Position numbers and translations under genes: made by a program. A DNA stretch of 44,333 bases from Chloroflexota bacterium (GTDB taxonomy: Bacteria > Chloroflexota > Anaerolineae > Aggregatilineales > Phototrophicaceae): assembly GCA_009840575.1 (NCBI GenBank), contig VXNO01000048.1:1-44333 (forward strand), given 5' to 3'. How positions within the stretch are numbered: the stretch's first letter is position 1; every line of letters begins with the position of its first letter. The notes below the pieces were generated by a model that saw only the letters and a list, made by a program, of their open reading frames with translations, had not been told where the DNA came from and searched no databases. Positions 31,639-39,889 of this stretch are shown here, in pieces.

Positions 31639-33237
31639 ATGCTCATTCATACTCGGTCAATAGCCCACAAAGCCTTTGACATTTGGCGCAGTCCCGGCCG
31701 TTTCACCAAGAATCCGGATATCGTCGGTTTGCCTTCCGGTCGTTATTTGCTGATTTATAGCGATGTCGATGCCCATTGGTCCTTGCGTGACCAGGTATTG
31801 ACGCTGCTGGCAAGCGATGATGGCGGGGCAACCTGGTTCAAACACCGTGAGATTGATCGCGCCGATCTCATGCAAGGCGACGAGCGGCTGGTTACCCCGC
31901 GCTTGAGCCAGCTTGATGACGGTCGCTTGGTGGTCATTATCGATCACGACGATGATGGGCATTTTCACGAAGAGCAGCCGCCGGGCAACTGGCTGTATTG
32001 GAGCGAAGACTCCGGCGACACCTGGACACCGGCGCAGACCGACAGCGGCATTGGCGGCTTCGAGCCGGATCGCGTCATTGACCTGCCCGATGGGACGCTG
32101 GGCGTGACCTCCCACCTGATGCGCGGCGCAAGCCAAGAGTTCGCCCAAGTTTTGTGGACTTCCGCGGATGACGGGCGGACCTGGTCGGAGCGCAGCACCA
32201 TCGCGCATGACGGCTACCACCGTTTTTGCGAGGGCGCAATTGTCATCCTGGAGGGCGGCGCGCGTCTGGCTTGTATCATGCGCGAGAATCACTCCGGCGG
32301 CATCCCGTCCTTCGTGGCTTTCTCTGATGATTATGGACATACCTGGACAGAGGCGCAGATGCTGCCCTTCGCCTTGCATCGCCCCTATGCCAAGCAACTG
32401 GCGGACGGTCGCGTCATGGTGACGGGGCGTCATGTGAATGGCGGGCTGGGCACGTATGCCTGGGTAGGCGACCTGGAAGCGGCAGCCGGCGATTATGCCA
32501 TCGGCGGCCCCCGGCGGAGGTACGCCGCCAGTTTGCAAGCGGGTGCGCTGGTCATAGAAAACCGCCCCGAGCATGAATGCCGCTACAGCTTGCTGCCACC
32601 AGAATCGCCCTTCAGCAATGTCGACTTCCAGGCGGAGCTGCGAGTCGAAGCCTCAGCCGGGCAGGCCGCCGTCGCGTTCATGTCTTTATCGCGCCTGGGG
32701 CAACTGCTGACCATTGCGCCCGACCACATCGCCATCAACCGCGGCCGGCACGATATGCGTTACCCAGTGGATATGACCCGCTTTCATCAAGTGAGTCTGC
32801 GGCATCGCCGGGGCTGGCTGCAAGTCAGGCTGGATGGCGAAACTGTGCTGCACAAATGCGTCTTCCGCGAGGAATGGCCAGCCAGCGACTTCCACGGCGG
32901 CAACCCCCGGCTGCGAACGCAATTCGGTCAATTCGGCGTTAGCGGGCGCAGCTATTGGCGGAGCATTCATTATGCGCTTGGCAACCCCACACTGGCGGAT
33001 TTCTCGTGGGCTTGGGATGCCTCCGCCGGCGATTTTCCCGATGCCTATCAGCGAAAGCGCATGATCCAACTGCATGGCAACCATCCTGCACAAGCGCCTT
33101 GGCCCGACCACGGGTACTCTTCCTGGCTCCAGCGAGAAGACGGCAGCATCTACCTGGTGGATTACAGCAATGCCGGCGATGTTGCTGATACCGCCCACCT
33201 GGTCGGTATCGATATTGACTTGCAGGACATTCGCTGA
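31639..33237 (+). CDS. BNR/sialidase-like propeller with C-terminal lectin-like domain
   Basis: A 532-aa two-part protein. The N-terminal propeller has four Asp boxes at 59-66, 122-129, 175-182 and 229-236, and PDIVGLPSGRYLLIYSD stands where a sialidase would have its RIP motif, which is absent. E198, R215 and Y250 resemble parts of a GH33 site, but spacing is shifted and the last Glu is not found, so catalysis is uncertain. The C-terminal ~230 residues look like a concanavalin/LamG-type beta-sandwich (RYAASLQAGALVIENRP, VDFQAELRVEA, WLQVRLDGETVLHK). No signal peptide. The stop overlaps the next sulfatase start by one base (TGATG). Confidence 0.78.
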   Translation: MLIHTRSIAHKAFDIWRSPGRFTKNPDIVGLPSGRYLLIYSDVDAHWSLRDQVLTLLASDDGGATWFKHREIDRADLMQGDERLVTPRLSQLDDGRLVVIIDHDDDGHFHEEQPPGNWLYWSEDSGDTWTPAQTDSGIGGFEPDRVIDLPDGTLGVTSHLMRGASQEFAQVLWTSADDGRTWSERSTIAHDGYHRFCEGAIVILEGGARLACIMRENHSGGIPSFVAFSDDYGHTWTEAQMLPFALHRPYAKQLADGRVMVTGRHVNGGLGTYAWVGDLEAAAGDYAIGGPRRRYAASLQAGALVIENRPEHECRYSLLPPESPFSNVDFQAELRVEASAGQAAVAFMSLSRLGQLLTIAPDHIAINRGRHDMRYPVDMTRFHQVSLRHRRGWLQVRLDGETVLHKCVFREEWPASDFHGGNPRLRTQFGQFGVSGRSYWRSIHYALGNPTLADFSWAWDASAGDFPDAYQRKRMIQLHGNHPAQAPWPDHGYSSWLQREDGSIYLVDYSNAGDVADTAHLVGIDIDLQDIR

Positions 33238-34634
33238 TGATGCCCAACATCCTATGGATTTGCACGGACCAGCAGCGCTACGACACCATCGGCGCATTAA
33301 ACAATCCGCACTTGCGCACGCCGCATATCGATCGACTCGTCGCCAGCGGAGTCAGTTTTGAGCGAGCCTACTGCCAAAGCCCGATTTGCACGCCGAGCCG
33401 CGCCAGTTTTCTGACCGGGATGTACCCCAGCAGCGTGCACGCCTGTGGCAACGGCAACGCGACCTGGGCGGAAGCGGCGCCTCTTGTTACTGCCTTGCTT
33501 GCTGATGCCGGCTACGACTGCGCGTTGGCTGGCAAGCTGCACCTGGCAGGCGCTCAAAGCCGTATTGAGCCGCGCCCGCAGCACGACGGCTATCGACTCT
33601 TTCACTGGAGCCACGGGCCGCACGCCGAGTGGGAATCCGGTCATGACTACGCCGATTGGCTGCAAGAGCAAGGGAAAGACCTGGCTGAGATGCTGGAGCA
33701 TCCCCAAGATACGCCGCCGCAACTGCATCAAACCAGTTGGTGCGCCGACCGCGCGATTGATTTCATTGAGGCAGACCACGCCGGAAAACCGTGGCTGATG
33801 AGCGCAAACATCTTTGACCCGCACGCGCCTTTTGACCCGCCGCAGCCATATATGGATCGTTTTGATATTGAGGCGATGCCCGGCCCCAAGTTCCGCGAGA
33901 GTGATCTGGCGGCGCAAGCCAAACTCAAGGGAATCGACTTTCAGACACAAGCGCGCCGTCCGGAACATTTTGCGGCAAAGCGCATCCAAGCCGCCTATTA
34001 CGCCATGATTGAGCTGATAGACGACAATGTCGGCCGTATGCTTGATGCGCTCGAAGCCAGCGGGCAACTTGAAGATACCATCATCATCTTCATGAGCGAC
34101 CACGGCGAAATGCTCGGCGACCACGGCTTGCTGCTCAAAGGCTGCCGCTTCTATGAAGGGTTGGCGCGCGTGCCACTGATTATTTCCTGTCCCCAACGCT
34201 TTCTGCAGGGCCTGCGCCGTCAAGCTCTGGTTGAGTTGACCGACATCGCGCCAACGCTGCTTGAGCTGGCGGGTCTTCCCATTCCGAAGCGCATGCAAGG
34301 CCGGTCCTTGCTGCCCTTGCTCAATGACGCCGATGCTGCGGACTACCATCGCGACTTGGTGCGCTGCGAATACTATTCCGCCTTGAATCCATCGGCGCGA
34401 GAGGACTTTTGCGGTTCCTTCGCCACCATGCTTCGCGACGAACGCTACAAGCTGGTTGTCTATCACGGGCAGGGCATTGGCGAACTCTTCGACCTCCAGG
34501 CTGACCCGGGCGAATTCGACAACCGCTGGGATGATCCTCGCTACATGCCGATCAAGCTAGACCTGATGCACAAGAGCCTTGACGGTTTGGCTTTCGCTGT
34601 TGATTTGGGCTCCGAGCAAATCACAAGGTTCTGA
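33237..34634 (+). CDS. Sulfatase, choline/aryl-sulfatase-like
   Basis: A 465-aa formylglycine-dependent sulfatase. The modification site is C51-T-P-S-R, the start ILWICTDQQRYDTIG carries the first metal ligands (CTDQQ), and MSDHGEMLGDHGLL carries the later Asp/His ligands. An FDPHAPFDPP segment supplies further active-site residues. No signal peptide. The second in-frame ATG (33240) is equally possible. It is coupled to the BNR gene before it by a one-base overlap, and the second sialidase starts 4 bp after its stop. Which sulfate ester it cleaves cannot be told; a SulfAtlas family assignment would narrow this. Confidence 0.87.
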   Translation: MMPNILWICTDQQRYDTIGALNNPHLRTPHIDRLVASGVSFERAYCQSPICTPSRASFLTGMYPSSVHACGNGNATWAEAAPLVTALLADAGYDCALAGKLHLAGAQSRIEPRPQHDGYRLFHWSHGPHAEWESGHDYADWLQEQGKDLAEMLEHPQDTPPQLHQTSWCADRAIDFIEADHAGKPWLMSANIFDPHAPFDPPQPYMDRFDIEAMPGPKFRESDLAAQAKLKGIDFQTQARRPEHFAAKRIQAAYYAMIELIDDNVGRMLDALEASGQLEDTIIIFMSDHGEMLGDHGLLLKGCRFYEGLARVPLIISCPQRFLQGLRRQALVELTDIAPTLLELAGLPIPKRMQGRSLLPLLNDADAADYHRDLVRCEYYSALNPSAREDFCGSFATMLRDERYKLVVYHGQGIGELFDLQADPGEFDNRWDDPRYMPIKLDLMHKSLDGLAFAVDLGSEQITRF

Positions 34635-34638
34635 GCGC

Positions 34639-35736
34639 ATGCGCTTCGAGCGACAAGACCTATTCACACGAGCTAGCGGCGGTTACACCATGTATCGCAT
34701 ACCCGGCATCTGCGTCACGCCCGGTGGCGCGGTCCTGGCGCATGCCGAAGCGCGCTTGGGCCGCGGCGGCGATTGGGACAAGATCGACATCGTCGTCCGC
34801 CGCAGCCTTGATATGGGGGTGACCTGGTCCGAGCCGCGGCTGCTGCTTGACCATCGCGACTATGGCGAAGGCCCGCTGCACAATTTCAATACGATCGTCG
34901 ATTATGAGAACGGTATCGTGCACGCGCTGTTCTGCTTTGGCTATGCCCGCGCCTTTACCATGCGGTCAACCGATGGTGACTACAACTTTAGCCAGCCACG
35001 CGAAATCACCGCCGCATTTAAAGCCTTTCGAGGCGAATACGATTGGGGCGTCCTCGCCATCGGCTTGCCCAATGGCATCCGCCTGCGGCAAAGCGGGCGC
35101 TTGCTCATCCCTGTCTGGCTATCCAGCTCACGCACAGCGGCGCACAGACCCAATCGCTGTGCGACTATCTACAGCGATGATGACGGCGCGAACTGGCAGC
35201 GGGGGGAGTTGGTTCCTGATATTGTGCCCAATCTCAACGAAGCCGGCATCGTCGAGCTGGAGGACGGCTCGGCTTTAATGAATATGCGCAATGGCATCGG
35301 CATTCAGCGCCGAATCATCAGCCGCAGCCCGGATGGCATCAGCCGTTGGTCTGCCCCCCAGCTTGACCCGCAACTGCGCGAGCCGACTTGTCAAGGCACT
35401 CTCTTCCGCCACAGTTGGGCGCATGATGGCGAAAGTCGCCTTCTATTCTGCAATCCCGACAACACAGACGGCAAGGATGCCAAAGGCTCATCGATCTTTC
35501 GCATTCGCAAGAACCTCAGTATCCGCCTGTCTTTGGACGAAGGAAAGAGCTGGCCATTCACGAAAGTCATTGATGCGGGTTATGCCGGGTACAGCGCGCT
35601 GGCCATTTGCCCGGATGAGTCCATCCTCTGCCTGTATGAGCGCGGCGCGGCATCGGGCGCGGATAGTGATGACCACCTCAGCCTGGCTCGCTTCGACCTG
35701 GCGTGGTTAATGCGCAGCGAGGTCAGTGATGCCTGA
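34639..35736 (+). CDS. GH33 exo-alpha-sialidase paralogue, cytoplasmic
   Basis: A 365-aa sialidase related to the one at 30505. It starts with the same plan (LFTRASGGYTMYRIPG). The GH33 set is complete and equally spaced: R20, D45, E201, R217, R290, Y318 and E334, with gaps of 16, 28 and 16. Recognisable Asp boxes are fewer than in the first enzyme: a degenerate one (SLDMGVTW) at 56-63, plus SDDDGANW and SLDEGKSW. No signal peptide. Its frame is open to 34579, but the ATG at 34639 directly follows the sulfatase stop. The next sulfatase start overlaps its end by 8 nt. Two divergent sialidases in one operon suggest two linkage types or two forms of the terminal sugar. Confidence 0.87.
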   Translation: MRFERQDLFTRASGGYTMYRIPGICVTPGGAVLAHAEARLGRGGDWDKIDIVVRRSLDMGVTWSEPRLLLDHRDYGEGPLHNFNTIVDYENGIVHALFCFGYARAFTMRSTDGDYNFSQPREITAAFKAFRGEYDWGVLAIGLPNGIRLRQSGRLLIPVWLSSSRTAAHRPNRCATIYSDDDGANWQRGELVPDIVPNLNEAGIVELEDGSALMNMRNGIGIQRRIISRSPDGISRWSAPQLDPQLREPTCQGTLFRHSWAHDGESRLLFCNPDNTDGKDAKGSSIFRIRKNLSIRLSLDEGKSWPFTKVIDAGYAGYSALAICPDESILCLYERGAASGADSDDHLSLARFDLAWLMRSEVSDA

Positions 35737-37249
35737 GCCGCCCAACATCATCATGATTATGTGCGATGAATTGCGCGCCGATGCCTTGGGCTGCTATGGC
35801 AACCCAATTGTAGAGACGCCAGCTATTGATAAACTGGCTGAGCGCGGCACCCGCTTCTCGCAATGTTTCGTCACGCAGCCGACCTGCACCCCCAGCCGCG
35901 CCTCTATTCTCAGCGGCTGCTATCCTTCCACCCTGCGAGCGCGCATGGTGGGCTGTTATACGCCGGAAGACCCGCGCTTTCTGCCGCGCGTTCTCTCGCG
36001 CAGCAAGTATCGCACCGCCTCGATCGGCAAGCTGCATTTCGTGCCCCAGGCGGATGAGCCGAAGATCCTTGCAGAACGTCTCGCCAGAGATGATGGCGAT
36101 TATTTCGGCTTTCAAGAAGTCGACCTGGTCAACGGACACGGCCGCCGTTGCTTTGGCAATCGCTATACCGCCTGGCTGCGGGAACGCGTCCCTGGCTTGG
36201 ACGCGCGCCTGGCTGAAGATACCTCTTACACCAAAGGACTCAATTGCGAGCGCTGGAACCTGCCGGCGGAGGCGCATTCGAGCCACTACATCGCCGACCG
36301 GGCTATCGAATTCCTGGCAGGCGCAGATGAACAGCCCTTCTTTTTACAGCTCTCCTTCCCTGACCCACATTATCCTTTTACCGTGCCGGAGCCCTATGCC
36401 AGCCGCTATAATCCAGCCGACATGCCACCACCCATCCCGCCGGTTAGCGAATCTTATGCTATGCCGCCGCTGTATGAGCAAGTATTCCGCGGCCCCCGCT
36501 CAAGCGTCGCTGAAGGAGAAAGACCAAAAGACCGCGTCATTGGCACGCCGCCACACCGCTATGCCGACTATGACCGCGCGGACTGGCAACAAGTCAAAGC
36601 TATCTATTACGGCATGGTTGACCTGATCGATCACAGTATAAGCCGCGTCTACGCTGCGTTGGAGCGGCTTGGGCTGGCAGCGAATACTGTGATTGTTTTT
36701 CTTTCCGATCATGGTGATTACCTCGGCGACCATGGCTTTTACGGCAAGGGCTTGCCTTATGAGAGCGCCCTGCGCAGCCCGCTGATATTCAGTGGCCCGG
36801 GCATCCAGGCTGGCCACACGATCGACAGCATCGAATCCACCCTCGATATCGCGCCGACGCTGCTCGATATCGCTGGCATCGCCGAGCCAGAGGGCATGCA
36901 AGGCCTTTCGCTGCGCGCATTGCTCGCTGGTGAAGACCGCGTCCGCCCTTCAATAGCAATGGTCGAGAACGATGACGACTTCGCGGCGCTGCGTATGCGC
37001 ACCTTAATCACCAGACGCTGGCGACTGACTTATTATCTGAACCAAGCCTGGGGCGAACTTATCGACCGCGAGCGCGACCCGCAGGAGATGCGAAATCTGT
37101 GGCATGACCCTAGCCATGCGGCAGTGAAGCAGCGCTTGCTCAATCGCTTGCTGCAGGAGCTAACCGCCAGCATCGATATGGGCAATGGGCGCAAGCAAAA
37201 GCCGAGCGCGCCAATACCCAAGTGGCGGGGCAGCCCCGAAGCCGGTTAG
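35729..37249 (+). CDS. Sulfatase, third in the operon
   Basis: A 506-aa formylglycine-dependent sulfatase. The modification motif is C53-T-P-S-R, the metal-binding MCDELRADALGCYGN is near 11-25, and LSDHGDYLGDHGFYGKG provides the His/Asp/Lys set. No signal peptide. The ATG at 35729 overlaps the sialidase by 8 nt, with GAGG upstream; a GTG at 35726 adds one codon. The C-terminal end is basic (GNGRKQKPSAP). It closes the nine-gene operon. Together the three sulfatases probably remove sulfates from different positions of one glycan, and they are sufficiently different to be from different S1 subfamilies (inference). Confidence 0.87.
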   Translation: MPEPPNIIMIMCDELRADALGCYGNPIVETPAIDKLAERGTRFSQCFVTQPTCTPSRASILSGCYPSTLRARMVGCYTPEDPRFLPRVLSRSKYRTASIGKLHFVPQADEPKILAERLARDDGDYFGFQEVDLVNGHGRRCFGNRYTAWLRERVPGLDARLAEDTSYTKGLNCERWNLPAEAHSSHYIADRAIEFLAGADEQPFFLQLSFPDPHYPFTVPEPYASRYNPADMPPPIPPVSESYAMPPLYEQVFRGPRSSVAEGERPKDRVIGTPPHRYADYDRADWQQVKAIYYGMVDLIDHSISRVYAALERLGLAANTVIVFLSDHGDYLGDHGFYGKGLPYESALRSPLIFSGPGIQAGHTIDSIESTLDIAPTLLDIAGIAEPEGMQGLSLRALLAGEDRVRPSIAMVENDDDFAALRMRTLITRRWRLTYYLNQAWGELIDRERDPQEMRNLWHDPSHAAVKQRLLNRLLQELTASIDMGNGRKQKPSAPIPKWRGSPEAG

Positions 37250-37255
37250 ACCCCT

Positions 37256-37353
37256 GGGCAATCGCATCAAAATGAAGCTCTGCAAAAAGGGTGCCGCCCC
37301 GAACTCTTTATCGCCGAGTGCGCTCGGTGGTTAAATATTTGATACGGTTGCCC
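37256..37353. repeat. 98-bp element with imperfect terminal inverted repeats and internal hairpin
   Basis: GGGCAATCGCATCAAA (37256-37271) and TTTGATACGGTTGCCC (37338-37353) are inverted, 14 of 16 matching. Both ends are copies of the motif found upstream of four promoters. Inside, CGCCGAG (37312-37318) and CTCGGTG (37323-37329) form a short stem that could terminate both converging transcripts, from the sulfatase and the methyltransferase. Confidence 0.6.
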
Positions 37354-37355
37354 TG

Positions 37356-38810
37356 CTAATCAGTCTGACTCGCCCGCCATTCCGCCATCGTCTTGTTGCC
37401 CTTGCTGCGGTTGCAATAGCTGCACAGCAACTGCAAGTTCTCCAGGTGATCCGTGCCGCCGCGCGACTTGGGCAGGATATGGTCGACTTCCATGACTCGG
37501 AAAGGGAAATGACTGTCGCAACCGACGCAGACGCCCTCCTGCTCGCCATAGAGACGGTGCCGATGCGTGCGGTAATTGGGCAGGACGCCCAGGTCGGTGC
37601 GTTTGGGCAAGCTGTCGACGACATTAGCGCCGCCCCAGAGCGCGCCGCGGTCTTCTCTGATGCGCGCGTTGACCAGCTTGATTGTAAGCGGAGAAATATC
37701 AATGCCTGCCCAAACTCGTTCCAGGCGGTCGGCCGCCACCATAGTCGTCGCGCAGCCGCAGAAAGGGTCAAAGACGGTATCGCCTGGGTTGCTGGATATC
37801 TTGATGAAGTGTTCCAGCAGCGCAACCCGCTTTTGCGTTTTGAAGCCCGTGTACTCTTTGCTGCTGGCGCTGTAATTGGTGAAGCCGATGGGATTGAGGA
37901 TGAGGTTCTGTGGCGGCGTGCCAGCGTCGGCGTCGGCATACCGTTTTAGACCCGGCCAGCGTCCGCGCTTGGGATGATGGATGAGTCCAGCGGCATCCAG
38001 AGCCTCCAGCCGTTCATGCACGCCTTCTATGCTGCGATAGCCGGGAATGAAATGCTCTTCAATATAGGCGGCGTAAGTGCCTGTTCTTGGCGCTGACCAA
38101 TGCCGCCCCATAGCCGATACATCATAACCTTTCCAAGGCATCCCCGACTCGCCATCGGATACATTCGCGCCCGTTAAATCACCACTTCGGTATCGCCCGC
38201 GCTCATCCTGGGAGGGGTAGGCTTTTTCCAGCGACTCGGCGCTACGGGCTTGCCGCGCCTTGCCGCCATTCCAGGTCGCTTCGTCCGATTTCACATAATA
38301 AAAGATATGGTCGCAGATACGTCCGTAACGGCCGGGGTCGTTATGGGAGGTCGCGCGCCGCCAAACGATATTGTTGCGATAGTTCTTTGCGCCGAAGACC
38401 GCGTCCATCAGCAGCTTCAGATAATGCGCGGCGGTATCGTCGCAGTGCAGATAAATGCTGCCGGTCGGCTTGAGGATGCGCTCCATCTCGATGAGGCGCA
38501 CCGCCATCATAATCAGGTAGCTCATCATGCTTTTGCCATGCGTATGTCGAGTGGCTTCGATGACGGTGTAGGCGGCCGGGTTGCGGTCGGCCAGCTCGCC
38601 ATGTTCGTGTACATCAATATCCGAGAGCGTCCAGGTGTCCTTGAAGGCTGCCCCTGCCGCGATAGAGCCGATTGGGGCGGCGTAATCCTGGTTGGAGTTG
38701 AAAGGCGGGTCGAGGTAAATCAGGTCGATGCAAGCCGAGTTGATGCCGCGCATGATGTGCAGGTTGTCGCCCACCCAGACTGTGCGGTTCGTGAAGTTTG
38801 CCTGCGTCAT
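37356..38810 (-). CDS. DNA methyltransferase fused to a C-terminal HNH nuclease
   Basis: A 484-aa protein. The N-terminal part is a DNA adenine-N6 or cytosine-N4 methyltransferase with beta-type motif order: D34-P-P-F (motif IV) near the start and FDPFCG (347-352, motif I) near the end of the domain, followed by a GIDISP motif. The last ~60 residues are a zinc-type HNH domain: C428-x-x-C431, D443-H444, H455, C463-x-x-C466 and N467. One chain could both modify and cut DNA, as in type IIG enzymes, though the HNH could also only bind DNA. No separate specificity or restriction subunit lies beside it. AAGGAGAAAGC precedes the ATG. It is 17 bp after the M42 peptidase gene. Confidence 0.85.
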   Translation of the reverse strand: MTQANFTNRTVWVGDNLHIMRGINSACIDLIYLDPPFNSNQDYAAPIGSIAAGAAFKDTWTLSDIDVHEHGELADRNPAAYTVIEATRHTHGKSMMSYLIMMAVRLIEMERILKPTGSIYLHCDDTAAHYLKLLMDAVFGAKNYRNNIVWRRATSHNDPGRYGRICDHIFYYVKSDEATWNGGKARQARSAESLEKAYPSQDERGRYRSGDLTGANVSDGESGMPWKGYDVSAMGRHWSAPRTGTYAAYIEEHFIPGYRSIEGVHERLEALDAAGLIHHPKRGRWPGLKRYADADAGTPPQNLILNPIGFTNYSASSKEYTGFKTQKRVALLEHFIKISSNPGDTVFDPFCGCATTMVAADRLERVWAGIDISPLTIKLVNARIREDRGALWGGANVVDSLPKRTDLGVLPNYRTHRHRLYGEQEGVCVGCDSHFPFRVMEVDHILPKSRGGTDHLENLQLLCSYCNRSKGNKTMAEWRASQTD

Positions 38811-38827
38811 GCTTTCTCCTTCGCTTG

Positions 38828-39883
38828 CTAATGCGAAATCTCATTAATATGGGGCGCGCGAGGGAGGTGGTCCAGCAGCGGCACCAATGCCCCCAGCCAC
38901 TCCAGCGCCGCCGTCACATCGTCCAGCGCCGCGGTCTCTTCGCTTGTATGCGCGTTCAACAGCGGCACGCCCACCAGCCCCAGGCAGCGAGTCCACAGAT
39001 TGAGCAGCATGTCATCGCTACGCGACACATAGTTGTAGTTCAGCCGCACCGTCTGCGCCCGCCGCGCGTTCATCTCCGCCGCCAGCTCGACTGCCTGCGC
39101 CTGCCTGTCCATAGGTACGATCGAGCCGCGCCCCGCCCCCGATACAAAGGCATGTGATGCGCCCGCGCCAGGCAGATGACCCGCATAGGCATTGTGCGCG
39201 TCTATGTTGATGAAACCCAGCCGCGGTGGCGCTAACTCGCCGGCCAGCCGCGCCGCGCCCTGCCCGAACAAGCCGCTGGGTGGCGCTTCTTCCTGGTCAG
39301 TGAAGGCGAAGAGGATGCGCCCCGGCAGGCTCTGCTTCTGCAAGCGTTGCGCAGCCAGCAAGGCGATAATCACGCCCAGCGCATTATCCAGCCCCGTGCC
39401 GATGATGAGGCCATCGCGCAGTTGTGGCGCTGTCTGCATCATCACGGTATCGCCCCAGCGCAATTCGCCGCGCTCCGCCTGGAAGGTGATGCGCGTTTCG
39501 CCGCCGCTGGATTGGAAGCGCAACCGACCCCGCGCCGCCACTCCCACGCGCCCGTCCACGAATCGCAGTGCCATGCCCCCACAGCGATAGTCAGCGCCAG
39601 GCACGCGGATGGCGCAGAGCGGATACAGGCTGCCCGCGCCCAGGTCGGATACGCGGAAGCAGGGGCGGTCCATGTGCGCGGTGACTAGCAGGTCGAGCTG
39701 CCCCGCGCCGATTGTGATGCCCAGATTGCCCGCGCTGCCGATGGGCGCGCAGTCCAAGCCAAGCTCAGCCGCGAGCTCACGAATCACGCCGCCAACAGCG
39801 CCAGGCAGCAGGCAGCTATTGTTGGGGGCGGGGGCAGCCAGCAGCCGCGAAATCGTTTTGAACAAGCTGTCGTGGTTGCGCAT
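38828..39883 (-). CDS. M42-family metallopeptidase (glutamyl aminopeptidase-like)
   Basis: A 351-aa di-zinc aminopeptidase of the M42 family. Metal and catalytic residues are in order: H70 (TAHMDRP), bridging D166 (TGLDNALG), catalytic E198 and E199 (DQEEAP), D228 (NIDAHN) and H312 (NAHTSEET). An inserted beta domain around 85-155 is typical. These cytoplasmic, self-assembling enzymes trim peptides, and some are annotated as endoglucanases by mistake. I use the ATG at 39883; a TTG at 39889 immediately follows the nucleoside hydrolase stop. Second gene of the three-gene minus operon. Confidence 0.85.
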   Translation of the reverse strand: MRNHDSLFKTISRLLAAPAPNNSCLLPGAVGGVIRELAAELGLDCAPIGSAGNLGITIGAGQLDLLVTAHMDRPCFRVSDLGAGSLYPLCAIRVPGADYRCGGMALRFVDGRVGVAARGRLRFQSSGGETRITFQAERGELRWGDTVMMQTAPQLRDGLIIGTGLDNALGVIIALLAAQRLQKQSLPGRILFAFTDQEEAPPSGLFGQGAARLAGELAPPRLGFINIDAHNAYAGHLPGAGASHAFVSGAGRGSIVPMDRQAQAVELAAEMNARRAQTVRLNYNYVSRSDDMLLNLWTRCLGLVGVPLLNAHTSEETAALDDVTAALEWLGALVPLLDHLPRAPHINEISH

Positions 39884-39889
39884 AGGCAA

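Noticed and set aside
33297-34466. 389-aa minus-strand open frame opposite the second sulfatase
   Set aside because: Shadow frame without domain; the sulfatase carries the CTPSR motif and is coupled to its neighbours.
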